A stretch of 45,204 nucleotides of DNA from Verrucomicrobiia bacterium. Lineage in GTDB: Bacteria > Verrucomicrobiota > Verrucomicrobiia > Limisphaerales > DSYF01. Below, in pieces: positions 10,201 to 17,912 of the stretch; the first letter of the stretch is position 1; each line of letters opens with the position of its first letter. The notes beneath the pieces were generated by a model. It worked only from the letters and a program-made list of their open reading frames with translations. It was not told the DNA's origin and made no database searches. The stretch spans positions 1-45,204 of the forward strand of contig DASTWL010000065.1 of the NCBI GenBank assembly GCA_035765895.1. Reading direction: 5' to 3'. The translations under genes were made by a program, and so were the position numbers.

Positions 10201-10370
10201 AAGACCAAACCGGCGCCGGTATCCACCTGGTAATAATCAGCCGCCGTGGTCAGCCCAAACGCGGCTCTCACCTCCCCCGAAATCAAAAGACCGGCGGCCA
10301 GCGCGAGGACAAACAAAGCCAGCCGGCATCGCCGGATGCTTTCCTGCGCGGTTCGCCACCGTGAACTCAT
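7275..10370 (-). CDS. Rhamnogalacturonan lyase (PL4-type) with fn3 and LamG modules
   Basis: A 1031-residue secreted protein. ATG at 10370 was chosen because it gives a signal peptide ending 'SGEVRAA'; a GTG 15 bp upstream is possible. The N-terminal part resembles PL4 rhamnogalacturonan endolyase: 'DTGAGLVFKVRRTDNG', 'SKHYSNMR' with Lys207, and 'EGDSGGPFYRSL'. A PL4-type fn3-like linker ('GIVKGTVAGVP') and carbohydrate-binding jelly-roll ('WKLGEWDGTPAGL', later 'WAYDCLELDGP') follow. Two fibronectin type III repeats ('SYNVKRSGA' and 'SYHVKRAPA') flank a LamG/concanavalin-like domain ('HWTFDETDGS' to 'DELRIYNRALS'). PL4 enzymes cleave the rhamnose-galacturonate backbone of rhamnogalacturonan I by beta-elimination. 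At the position expected for the catalytic His of the fungal enzyme this protein appears to carry Glu266. It follows the GH28 gene by 27 bp and is likely cotranscribed. Confidence 0.88.
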   Translation of the reverse strand: MSSRWRTAQESIRRCRLALFVLALAAGLLISGEVRAAFGLTTAADYYQVDTGAGLVFKVRRTDNGSSTQSAGDLMSLVYNGVEYQDQSRGSQINSGFDWIYNYTNLVTVSATVYGTNHLKITVVSGDPASGQGVLTHYYLARNGDPVIYMATHFTQEPEAQALCRFIVRIPSSLLPNGPPPSDIRNNTGAIESGDIFGMADGTTRSKHYSNMRLLDWAFIGATGNNVGVFMDRSSHEGDSGGPFYRSLLNQCGTDQEITYIINYGEGQTEPFRTNILNGPYALVFTGGGLPETNLDYSWIETGGLNLVGWVPAAGRGIVKGTVAGVPAGFQPVVGFANEQAQYWTVAGTNGGFTSLLMLPGTYTATLYKQELAVATAPVSVSAGMTNTLNLVSTAPAPTFIWKLGEWDGTPAGLLNADRLTTMHPSDVRMSNWAPWPFVIESNSASQFPCVQFRGTNSPAVIQFNLAANQITPLTLRLGTTCAYNGGRPQITVNSWNSSYSGAPSQPKTRSITVGTYRENNYLYTFNIPASALVVGQNTLQINPVSGSGDLGPWLSASWAYDCLELDGPVANAPSPPIGLAARPDNARVVLTWSGSPAAASYNVKRSGAAGGPFITIASGVPAPVYTDATVTNGVPYYYVVSAVNVAGESGNSSVVTTHPFDLYAHWTFDETDGSTAADDAGTNAAALGSGANWVAGKSGNAVHLDGTANGFVRLPTGVVSNLNDFTIAAWVKLDTLVPWSRVFDFGSGTGTYMFLTPASYGGNTVRYAITRRSNGSEEQINCPTVLTTGVWHHVAVTLTGPVGILYVDGAPVGTNSAMTLRPSTLGNTVSNYLGRSQWSDPGMAGAVDELRIYNRALSAAEISQLTVPPAAPANLMALAGDAQVELQWTTAPNAASYHVKRAPAPAGPYTTLTNVAGTSVVSAPLTNGTLYYFTVSALNVAGESADSAPVAARPVSASPPQLGVTANAGQLQLLWPSDHTGWVLQAQTNAPGAGLGTNWFILSDSTQTNRFTLPFDPAHGSLFFRLRAPY

Positions 10371-10397
10371 GAAAGCCAATGACACGACGAATGAAGG

Positions 10398-11777
10398 TTA
10401 GTTCACGCCGCGGGCGCTTTGCCGGGGCGATGGGTTGCTCGGGCCGGCGGCGGTGCGCACGGCGGTGTCCTCGGGCGCGCTCACCACTTCGCCATTCACC
10501 CGCACGTTGACGAACTTCAGCCCTGTCGCGTGTTCCACGGTGAAGCCGCTGGCCGCGTCGATGCTCACGTTCTCCAGCGTCACGTTGCGGAGCGGGCTTT
10601 CGGGAAGGCCCACCAGCCGGCCGGCAGACTGGCAGTGCGTCGCCCTGAGGTTGCGCACGGTGATGTCGCGAAACACCGGCGTGCCGATCTCCGGCGGCAC
10701 GGGCGTGCGAAATGCCTCGGGCAGCCACGTCTTGGCCAGCGCGTTCATGTTGAAGTTGAACACGGACGCAATCCCGTCCGCCTCGATGTTCTCGTAAACG
10801 ATGTCCTCCACCACGCCTCCGCGGTCCATCTTCGTCTTGAACCGCACGACTTCCTGACAGCCGTCTTCGGCCCGGCAATCCGACACGCGCACGTGGCGAA
10901 TCCCGCCCGACGTCTCGCTGCCAATGACGACCAGCCCGGCGGCGTGGCCCACGCGGCAGTTTTGCACCACCACGTTCTCGGTGGGCCGGTTCACCCGCAA
11001 CCCGTCGGCGTCACGGCCGGCCTTCAAACAAATCGCATCGTCGTCGCAGACAATGTCGCAGTTCGTGATGACCACGTTGCAGGTGGAATCGATGTCAATG
11101 CCGTCCGAACTGGCCGCCTTCACGCCGTCGTGGTGGGCCCGCACCTTGAGGCCATCCACCAACACGCCGTCGCAATAGGTCAGTTGCAGGTGCCAGAAGG
11201 CGGAATCCTTCATCAACACGTCGCGCACGGTGACGTTTCGCGAGCGGATGATGTGCACGAGCCGCGGCCGGCCAACCTTGAAATGCGGGTCGAGGCCGTC
11301 CGGTTCGGCGCGGCGCACGCCCCAGTATTCCTGCCACCAGCGCAGACCCGAGCCGTCGATGGTGCCCGGGCCGGACAACACCAGATTGGTGACCGAATCC
11401 GCGTTGATGAGCGCCGCGGGCCATTTCATTTCCAGCCCGGCAATGCGCGTGTTGATCCACGGATAATCGTTCGTATTTTCGGAACCCTTCAGCACGGCGT
11501 CCTGTTCCACACACAGGTTCACGCCCGGCTTCAAGAAAATCGAGCCGGTGACAAACGTTCCCTTGGGCACCACCAAGGTGGCCCCACCCGCCGCGGCGCA
11601 ACGGTCAATGGCCCGTTGAATCGCGGCCGTGTTGAGCGTCCGGCCGTCGCCGACGGCGCCAAATTCGGTGATGCTGCGCCGCGCGGGCGCAGCCGGTGTG
11701 GCTCGGGTGCAGCCAGCCAGCAGTCCGCCGAGCACCAGCCCGGCCAACAATCCCTTCACGCTCACTCTGCCAATCAT
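10398..11777 (-). CDS. GH28 polygalacturonase-family lipoprotein
   Basis: A 459-residue protein starting at ATG 11777, with lipobox 'LLAGC' (Cys23), so probably anchored in a membrane. The pectate-lyase_3-type N-terminus 'ITEFGAVGDGRTLNTAAIQ' is followed by a right-handed beta-helix. GH28 active-site signatures are present: 'SSDGIDID', the Asp cluster 'CDDDAICLKAG' (Asp245-247), 'GHAAGLVVIGSE', and 'RFKTK' in place of the usual RIK. GH28 enzymes hydrolyse alpha-1,4-galacturonan or rhamnogalacturonan; the 'GSE' form is common in bacterial exo-acting members. The gene starts 11 bp after the oligogalacturonate lyase gene and precedes the PL4 gene, so it belongs to the pectin operon. Which of the galacturonan activities it has cannot be told from sequence. 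Confidence 0.93.
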   Translation of the reverse strand: MIGRVSVKGLLAGLVLGGLLAGCTRATPAAPARRSITEFGAVGDGRTLNTAAIQRAIDRCAAAGGATLVVPKGTFVTGSIFLKPGVNLCVEQDAVLKGSENTNDYPWINTRIAGLEMKWPAALINADSVTNLVLSGPGTIDGSGLRWWQEYWGVRRAEPDGLDPHFKVGRPRLVHIIRSRNVTVRDVLMKDSAFWHLQLTYCDGVLVDGLKVRAHHDGVKAASSDGIDIDSTCNVVITNCDIVCDDDAICLKAGRDADGLRVNRPTENVVVQNCRVGHAAGLVVIGSETSGGIRHVRVSDCRAEDGCQEVVRFKTKMDRGGVVEDIVYENIEADGIASVFNFNMNALAKTWLPEAFRTPVPPEIGTPVFRDITVRNLRATHCQSAGRLVGLPESPLRNVTLENVSIDAASGFTVEHATGLKFVNVRVNGEVVSAPEDTAVRTAAGPSNPSPRQSARGVN

Positions 11778-11788
11778 TGCTGCCACTT

Positions 11789-13003
11789 TCACTTGCTCCC
11801 GTTGCCTGCGGTTTGGGCCGGCGCCACTTCGACCGCATAGACCTGCGGCGAACCGTCGAAATTCCCGCGGAACACGATCCACTGGCCATCGGGAGTGAAA
11901 TGCACATTCGGCTCCAGTTGGTAATTGTGCCCGGCCATGTTGACGAGGTGCTCGCCGCGCAACGTGCCATCGGCCTGCGGCGTGAACAGCCAGATCCATT
12001 TGCCGTCGGTCGCATGCGCCACGTTGCCGGGACCGCCGCCATCCCCGGCAAACCGGCGTTGGTCGCGGGAGATGTTGTAGTGCACCGACCATTCATCCCG
12101 CGCCAGGGGGTAACGCGTCTCGCGACCGGTGGCGAGATTCACCCCGGCGAGGAAGAACGTCTGGCCGCGCGGCATTTGCAGGTCGAACCACGCCGTCCTG
12201 CCATCCGGGCTCCAGAATTCGTGGCCGGCGATTTCCATTGGCATGGTGCGGGAGTGCATGAGGCGGAGTCCGGAACCATCCGTGCGAATCTGCCAGATGC
12301 GGTCCACCAGATGCCACGGACCTTCATGACAAAACATCAACAAGGTCGGATCGGTGGGCGAAAACTGCACGTGCCCAAGCCAGCCTTCATACCGGTAAAA
12401 TGAATGCGTCCGGCCGGAACTCACATCCACCGTGAACAGTTGCTGGGGACGCTTCGCCGCGAAGATCGTGTTGAACCATTCCGATTTGGGCCGGCCGCGC
12501 GTCTCGATGCGCGGGCCGGACTCCACATAAGTCCCGGCGAGCAGGGTTTCGTCGGCGTTCAACGTCGAGATGTGCCAGCCCGGCGGCAGCGTGGCGACGA
12601 CGCGGGTGGCCTTGGTGTCAATGTCGGTGGCGCAAACCTCCCGACCGCGTTGGTAATACACGCGGCGGCTATGCCGGGCTACCACGCCCTGCCCGGCACC
12701 CGCCTCAGTCAGCGATTCGAGGCGCAGCGTCTCGAGATCCACGCTGTAAAGGCGGTTGCTGGCGCCCGCCTGGGTGTTCTCAAACACCATCTTGTCCCCC
12801 GACGGCGTGAACGCCTCCTGATGAAAGTAGAAACTCTGGCTTTCACCGGGCAGGCGGGAGAGTCGGATGACCCGATGGCCTGTCGCGGGGTCAATCCAGT
12901 CATCGCGCAGTCCGGCGGTTTTGTCCGCTGCACCGGTGCGACAGCCCGTCACCGTGATGAGCGCGCTCAGTCCGGCGGCGCCGAGAACAGCGATCGTTTT
13001 CAC
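11789..13003 (-). CDS. ogl: Oligogalacturonate lyase (PL22)
   Basis: A 404-residue beta-propeller enzyme. GTG at 13003 is preferred over an in-frame GTG at 13024 for two reasons. AAAGG lies about 6 bp upstream, and the start overlaps the TGA stop of the upstream esterase gene as GTGA, so translation is probably coupled. A lipobox 'TVTGC' (Cys21) suggests a lipoprotein, which is unusual because the classical enzyme is cytoplasmic. Family signatures include 'LTEAGAGQGVVA', 'GWLGHVQFSPTDPTLLMFCHEGPW', and the metal-site motif 'QLEPNVHFTPDGQW' with the conserved Gln and His. PL22 enzymes convert unsaturated di- and oligogalacturonides to 5-keto-4-deoxyuronate, feeding the KDG pathway. Its place between the esterase and GH28 genes matches that role. 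Confidence 0.92.
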   Translation of the reverse strand: MKTIAVLGAAGLSALITVTGCRTGAADKTAGLRDDWIDPATGHRVIRLSRLPGESQSFYFHQEAFTPSGDKMVFENTQAGASNRLYSVDLETLRLESLTEAGAGQGVVARHSRRVYYQRGREVCATDIDTKATRVVATLPPGWHISTLNADETLLAGTYVESGPRIETRGRPKSEWFNTIFAAKRPQQLFTVDVSSGRTHSFYRYEGWLGHVQFSPTDPTLLMFCHEGPWHLVDRIWQIRTDGSGLRLMHSRTMPMEIAGHEFWSPDGRTAWFDLQMPRGQTFFLAGVNLATGRETRYPLARDEWSVHYNISRDQRRFAGDGGGPGNVAHATDGKWIWLFTPQADGTLRGEHLVNMAGHNYQLEPNVHFTPDGQWIVFRGNFDGSPQVYAVEVAPAQTAGNGSK

Positions 13004-14487
13004 CAGCCGCCTTTCTTCGCCCACGGATTGTCCGTGCGGAACGACGAGGCCGGCAGTCCGGCGCCATTGGCCAGGTTCGGCTGCGCCAGTTCATGCCATC
13101 CGAACCGCACCGCTTTGGGCGAGGCGACCGCCGGGCTCGACACCACAACGGAATCGCCGTCAATGCGCGCGTTGGCCGGGACAAACCGGCCGTCTGCTCC
13201 CGCGATGGTGAACGAATTCAACGGCTGTCCGTCCCGGGCAACCAGGCCGGCATCGGTCCCGCGAAACCTGACAACGATCCGGTCGGACTGGATCCGCGCG
13301 CCATCAAACAGCGGCCCGGTGCAGACGACGTTTCTTTGCCCATAAGTGCGGTTCAATGCGAGCAGTGCCAGGCGCAGGCCCACGTCCTGTTTGTCCGTGG
13401 GATGAATGTCCTTCAAATTGTTGACGGTGTCGGTGATGACCGCCATGCCGGTGTGCGGCAGTCGGAGGCAATGCGTCTGCGCTTCCCAAATTTCAGGCAA
13501 CTCCTCGGGAGAGACAACGCGCGGCGTGGGGCGGTTGCTGTAATACGAGTAAGGCGCGAGTTGCACGTAGTAGAACGGAAAATCCCCCTGCCTCCAGAGT
13601 TTGCGCCAGCCGCGGATGAGCGCCTCGAACTTGGCTGCGTAGGCGTCGCCGTCATTGACATCCATGCAGTTGGATTCGCCCTGATACCAGAGCACGCCGC
13701 GCAGGGCGAATGGTTTGAGCGGCGCAATCATCCCGTTGTAGAGCACGCCGGGCATCGTGTTGACGAGCTTGTTGGTGCCGGGAGAAAACCCGGCCAGCGA
13801 CGCCACCGCCGCAACGGAGCGGAAACCCTCCGGCGGCGTCCAGGGCTCCACGCGGGTGCCGCCCCAGGCAGATTCAACCAGGCCGATGGGCACTCCGAGT
13901 TCCTGGTGCAGCTTGCGCGCAAAAAAATAGGCCGCCGCCGAAAACTTCAGTGCATCGAGCGAGTTGGAACTGCACACCGTCCAGGTTCCCGCCACATCCG
14001 ACGCGGGCGTCGCCGCCATGACGCGTTGCGCCTTGAAAAGACGGATGTCCGGGTAAGCATCGCCGGTTGCGAGTTCCGCCTCAAAATTTCCCACCGGCTT
14101 CTGACCGCGCTGGAGGCCGATGGGTTTTTCCATGTTGGACTGCCCCGAACAGAGCCAGACTTCGCCGACCAGCAGATTGGTCAGGGTAATGACCGAGCCG
14201 TCGCCCGAGATGGTCATTGTTGCCGGCACATTCGCGGTTGTGAGCCGCCGCAATCGCACCTGCCAGCGGCCGTTGGCATCCGCCGTGGCTCGCCGCGTCT
14301 GGCCGGCAAAGACCACTGTGACCGGCGCCCGCGGCGTGGCCCATCCCCAAATGGGCACCGGCTGGTCGCGTTGCAGGACCATGTTGCTGTTAATTACATG
14401 CGGCAGGGAGAGCGCTGCCCACGCGGAAGCCGCGAGGCCCAGAAAACACAACCACCCCACCGACCGGATCGTAAAACTTCTGCTCAT
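13000..14487 (-). CDS. SASA-family (sialate O-acetylesterase-like) carbohydrate acetylesterase
   Basis: A 495-residue secreted protein with a signal peptide (FLGLAASAWA) when started at ATG 14487. SGNH/SASA motifs are intact: block I 'CSGQSNME' with catalytic Ser117, 'ESAWGGTRVEPW', 'LWYQGESN', and the catalytic-His motif 'DIHPTDKQDVG'. Such enzymes remove O-acetyl groups from sugars. In a pectin operon the natural substrate would be acetylated rhamnogalacturonan or galacturonan rather than sialic acid, which is inference from context. It is the first gene of the minus-strand pectin operon and overlaps the next gene by 4 bp. I could not assign a convincing promoter in the upstream gap. Confidence 0.92.
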   Translation of the reverse strand: MSRSFTIRSVGWLCFLGLAASAWAALSLPHVINSNMVLQRDQPVPIWGWATPRAPVTVVFAGQTRRATADANGRWQVRLRRLTTANVPATMTISGDGSVITLTNLLVGEVWLCSGQSNMEKPIGLQRGQKPVGNFEAELATGDAYPDIRLFKAQRVMAATPASDVAGTWTVCSSNSLDALKFSAAAYFFARKLHQELGVPIGLVESAWGGTRVEPWTPPEGFRSVAAVASLAGFSPGTNKLVNTMPGVLYNGMIAPLKPFALRGVLWYQGESNCMDVNDGDAYAAKFEALIRGWRKLWRQGDFPFYYVQLAPYSYYSNRPTPRVVSPEELPEIWEAQTHCLRLPHTGMAVITDTVNNLKDIHPTDKQDVGLRLALLALNRTYGQRNVVCTGPLFDGARIQSDRIVVRFRGTDAGLVARDGQPLNSFTIAGADGRFVPANARIDGDSVVVSSPAVASPKAVRFGWHELAQPNLANGAGLPASSFRTDNPWAKKGGW

Positions 14488-14816
14488 GCGTTTTGATGAA
14501 CCACACCCGTCGTCCGACAAAATCGCGCTTGGACCAGTGATAAGGCATATCGTGTGCGCGGCTTGGCTCGGCTGTGAAACTAACCGGAAGCGGGGGATTT
14601 CGTAGTCGCCAAAATTGGTGAGTGGGTGGGGTATCCGTTCGAGCCGCCTCACGCCCGCGACCTGGCAGCAAAAAAACGGAGCCGGTTCCATAAGAACCGG
14701 CTCCAGCATTACCCCAACCCCTGGGGCGACGCGGAGTCACCTTTGGACGCCCGCGTCCCGCCCCTGACACTATTCCTTTCGGCGGCCAAAGGGAGTCGCC
14801 AATTCTGGCGACCCGC
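14488..14816. other. Intergenic region with hairpins between two minus-strand genes
   Basis: This 329-bp gap separates the oxidoreductase gene from the acetylesterase gene, both on the minus strand. It holds the strong terminator at 14670-14704 and a weaker 7-bp inverted repeat (GTCGCCA/TGGCGAC, about 14796-14813) directly after the oxidoreductase stop. The part nearest the esterase (14488-14660) must contain the pectin-operon promoter, but no hexamer pair is clear enough to name. No coding sequence is seen. Confidence 0.5.
14670..14704 (-). terminator. Rho-independent terminator
   Basis: A perfect 11-bp inverted repeat (GGAGCCGGTTC / GAACCGGCTCC, 14678-14704) with a 5-nt loop is followed on the minus strand by a G and then six T residues (14671-14676 on the plus strand are A). 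This is a textbook intrinsic terminator for the oxidoreductase gene ending at 14817. It isolates that gene from the pectin operon downstream. Confidence 0.88.
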
Positions 14817-16226
14817 TCAACCGAGATGCCACGGGGAACGAAATCCGCGGGACAGCAGTTTGGACGCTTCTGGATCGCCGAGAATGACTTCCTTGGCCAC
14901 GCTCCAACGAATCTTCCGCCCCACCAGCATGGAGATGAGCCCCAGGTGGCCGGGGATGGTCGAGTGATGCGCCACTTCGGCCGGGGTGATCGTGGGCTTC
15001 CGGGATTTCACACTCTCGATGAAATTGCGCTGGTGGTTGGATGATTTGATGAGCTTCACCTTGCGCAGTTCGTCCGGCACGTATTTCCAATCCTTCCATT
15101 CGGGATTGGAGGCGTCGAAACCGCCGCGATCCACCCAGACCCAGCCGTCGGTGCCGATCCACTTCGTGCCGCTCCGGATGTCCGCGTGTCCGCCGGCCAT
15201 CGTCATGGTGATGTTCTGCGGGTATTGCAGCTCGATGCGATACTTGGTGCAGGTGTTCCAAACCGCCTTGGGATCGGGAAATTCACCGTGGCCTTCGATC
15301 TCGGAGGGCCCGTTGTAATCGAAGCCCATGCCCCAGTGCGCAATGTCGCAATGATGGCCGACCCAGTCCATCAACTGGCCGCCACCCGTGTTGTAATTCC
15401 AGCGCCAGTTCATGTGAACGCGCGCCTGGATGTAATCCTCCATCTGCGACGGGCCGATCCAGAAATCGTAGTCCAGTTCCGGCGGCGGCGTGCTGGCGGA
15501 AAGCTTCCACGCATCGGTGCCGGGCAGCACCTGCGCCGGGCTCGTGATTTTCTCCGGCAACCCGGACAGCTTTTGCAGGAACGCCGGCTCCGTGCCGGCA
15601 AAATCATGGTGCCCCGCGGGCAGACCGACCTCCACGTGCGTGACCTTGCCGATCATGCCGTTGCGGACGATTTCCGCCGCCTTGTGGAAATTGGCGACCG
15701 AACGCTGCCACGACCCCGTCTGCCAGATGACCTTGTGCTTGTGCACGGCGCGCACGATGGCCTGCTGTTCGGCAATTGTCTTGGCGAGCGGCTTCTCGCC
15801 GTAGATGTCCTTGCCGTGCTTGGCCGCCTCAACAGCCACCAGCGCGTGCCAGTGATCGGGCACGGCGAGCATCACGGCATCGATGTCGCGGCGGGCCATC
15901 AACTCGCGGAAGTCATGATACGCGGCGCAATCCTGATTGCCGTAGTGCTGGTTGATCGTGTTGACGGCGCCAGCGAGATGGTTCTTGTCGAGGTCGCAGG
16001 CCGCAACCACCTGGCAGTCCGGCAGGTCAAGGAATGCGTGCGTGTTGCTCGGGCCCATCATGCCCCAGCCCACCACGCCCAAGGTGATGCGCTCGGACGG
16101 GGCACGGCGGCGTCCGCCCGCGCTGGCGCAACCGGTGAGAATGGTCGGTGCGGCGAGGGCGGCGAGACCGGTGGTGGCGATGAAATGACGACGGCTGAGC
16201 TGCTTCCGGGGAGGGAGGTGTTTCAT
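14817..16226 (-). CDS. Gfo/Idh/MocA-family oxidoreductase, Tat-exported
   Basis: A 469-residue protein. The N-terminus carries a twin-arginine signal 'LSRRHFIATTG' (Arg12-Arg13) ending in 'ILTGC' (Cys33), so it is probably a Tat-exported lipoprotein. A Rossmann NAD(P)-binding domain follows ('ITLGVVGWGMMG'), with the family 'GEKPLAKT' motif (Glu144-Lys145-Pro146). The C-terminal substrate domain contains 'WRWNYNTGGGQLMDWVGHHCDIAHWG', of which the His pair and Asp are typical of this subgroup. Members of this Tat-exported group are abundant in Verrucomicrobia and Planctomycetes and act on sugars or sugar derivatives; the substrate here is unknown. The gene stands alone: a terminator follows it and metG is divergent upstream. 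Confidence 0.93.
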   Translation of the reverse strand: MKHLPPRKQLSRRHFIATTGLAALAAPTILTGCASAGGRRRAPSERITLGVVGWGMMGPSNTHAFLDLPDCQVVAACDLDKNHLAGAVNTINQHYGNQDCAAYHDFRELMARRDIDAVMLAVPDHWHALVAVEAAKHGKDIYGEKPLAKTIAEQQAIVRAVHKHKVIWQTGSWQRSVANFHKAAEIVRNGMIGKVTHVEVGLPAGHHDFAGTEPAFLQKLSGLPEKITSPAQVLPGTDAWKLSASTPPPELDYDFWIGPSQMEDYIQARVHMNWRWNYNTGGGQLMDWVGHHCDIAHWGMGFDYNGPSEIEGHGEFPDPKAVWNTCTKYRIELQYPQNITMTMAGGHADIRSGTKWIGTDGWVWVDRGGFDASNPEWKDWKYVPDELRKVKLIKSSNHQRNFIESVKSRKPTITPAEVAHHSTIPGHLGLISMLVGRKIRWSVAKEVILGDPEASKLLSRGFRSPWHLG

Positions 16227-16311
16227 GGTTGCGACATGACGCCCCAAACCCGCCGTTAATTCGAGCAAAAAAATACACGCGCCCGGCGAAGCCACCCCGG
16301 CGATTTGCAAA

Positions 16312-16340
16312 TTGGAAATTCCCAATCCGCGCCCTACACT
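16312..16340 (+). promoter_or_regulatory. Probable promoter of metG
   Basis: TTGGAA (16312-16317), a 17-bp spacer and TACACT (16335-16340) lie 9 bp before the metG ATG. A normal start 6-7 bp after the -10 would give a 5' leader of only two or three bases. No Shine-Dalgarno sequence is present. Confidence 0.5.
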
Positions 16341-16349
16341 CCGGGCCAC

Positions 16350-17906
16350 ATGAACAAGCGGTTTTATTTGACCACGGCGATTGACTACGTGAACGGCGCG
16401 CCGCACCTCGGCCACGCCTACGAAAAAGTCATCACCGACGTGATTGCCCGGTCCCGGCGCAGCCTGGGACAGGACGTTTTTTTTCTGACCGGCATCGATG
16501 AGCACGGCCAGAAGGTGCAGCAAGCCGCGCAGGCCGAGGGCAAGTCGGCCCAGGCCTACTGCGACGAGCTGGCGGTGATCTGGCGGAGCTTCGCCGGCAA
16601 ACTCGGCCTGGCCAACGACGATTTTGTCCGCACCACGGAAGCCCGGCACAAACACGTCGTCAGCGCCATTCTCACCAAACTTCATCAACAGGGTGACCTC
16701 TACAAGGAAGCTTACCGCGGCTTTTATTCGGTGAAGGAAGAGACGTTCCTGACTGAAAAGGACCGCAATCCGGACGGCACGTGGCATCCCCAATGGGGCC
16801 AGGTGAACGAACTGGTTGAGGAAAACTGGTATTTCAAAATGGGCCAGCATCAGCAATGGCTGATTGACTACATCGAGGCCAATCCGCAGTTCGTGCAGCC
16901 CGATTACCGGCGCAACGAAGTGCTCGGCTTCTTGAAATCCGAGACGCTCGAAGACTTGTGCATCACGCGGCCGGCCTCGCGGTTGAGCTGGGGCATTCCC
17001 CTGCCCTTCGACCCGGAATACGTCACCTATGTCTGGTTCGATGCGCTCACCAATTACATCACCGTTCCCGCTTCGCTCGGCGACCCGGCAATCTGCGGTC
17101 CGCTCAACCTGACGCCCAGTCCGGGCCTCGTGCCCGCCTCGCTCTGGCCGGCCGACATTCACGTCATCGGCAAGGACATCCTCAAATTCCACGCCGTCTA
17201 TTGGCCCATCATGCTCAAGGCCGCAGGACTGGCACTGCCCGGGCAAATCCTCGCGCACGGCTGGTGGCAGAAGGAAGGCGCCAAGATCAGCAAGAGCACG
17301 GGCAACATCGTGGATCCCCTCGCCGTCATTGATGAATGGGGGCTCGATGCATTTCGCTTTTACGTGCTGCGCGAGCTGGCCATCGGTCCGGACGGCAACT
17401 GGACCGACGCCGGTTTTCGCGCCCGCTATCAGGCAGAACTGGCCAACGGCCTTGGCAATCTCGTCAACCGCTCGCTTTCCATGCTCAAGCGCTATCGCAA
17501 TGGTGTGGTGCCCGCGCCAGCCGGCGACCTGGCCGCCGACGCAACCAAGGCCGTGGCCGACGTCCGCGCACAATTGCAACAGCACGAATTGCAGGCGGCC
17601 CTGCAAAGCATCTGGGGGTTCATCACCCGCGCCAACCAATACGTGGACCAGACGGCGCCTTTCAAACTCGCGAAGGATCCCGCCCAAGCCCGGCGCCTCG
17701 ACGAAGTGCTCTACAACCTCGCCGAAGCCTGCCGCGTTATTGCCGTGTTGCTGTGGCCGTTCCTGCCCGCCACCGCGACCCGGATTTACGAGCAGCTTGG
17801 GCTGGCCGGCGAGCCCAACCAGCTCGCCGCCGCGGCCTGGGGCGTCTTGTCAGGCGGTCACGCCATCGGCGCCCCCGCCCCGCTCTTTCCGCGGAAGGAA
17901 GTTTGA
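16350..17906 (+). CDS. metG: Methionyl-tRNA synthetase
   Basis: A 518-residue cytoplasmic class I aminoacyl-tRNA synthetase that charges tRNA-Met with methionine. The N-terminus 'RFYLTTAIDYVNGAPHLGHAY' carries the HIGH-type signature, and 'EGAKISKSTGN' carries KMSKS (Lys312-Ser316). 'FLTGIDEHGQKVQ' and 'WFDALTNYI' are conserved. The segment where zinc-binding forms have Cys pairs instead reads 'FLTEKDRNPDGTWHPQWG', so this is a zinc-free type. The anticodon-binding helical domain ends at the C-terminus, with no extra EMAP/Trbp111 tRNA-binding domain. ATG at 16350 is fixed by alignment to the family N-terminus. It is divergent from the oxidoreductase gene and followed after 6 bp by the next gene. 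Confidence 0.97.
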   Translation: MNKRFYLTTAIDYVNGAPHLGHAYEKVITDVIARSRRSLGQDVFFLTGIDEHGQKVQQAAQAEGKSAQAYCDELAVIWRSFAGKLGLANDDFVRTTEARHKHVVSAILTKLHQQGDLYKEAYRGFYSVKEETFLTEKDRNPDGTWHPQWGQVNELVEENWYFKMGQHQQWLIDYIEANPQFVQPDYRRNEVLGFLKSETLEDLCITRPASRLSWGIPLPFDPEYVTYVWFDALTNYITVPASLGDPAICGPLNLTPSPGLVPASLWPADIHVIGKDILKFHAVYWPIMLKAAGLALPGQILAHGWWQKEGAKISKSTGNIVDPLAVIDEWGLDAFRFYVLRELAIGPDGNWTDAGFRARYQAELANGLGNLVNRSLSMLKRYRNGVVPAPAGDLAADATKAVADVRAQLQQHELQAALQSIWGFITRANQYVDQTAPFKLAKDPAQARRLDEVLYNLAEACRVIAVLLWPFLPATATRIYEQLGLAGEPNQLAAAAWGVLSGGHAIGAPAPLFPRKEV

Positions 17907-17912
17907 CCCGGC

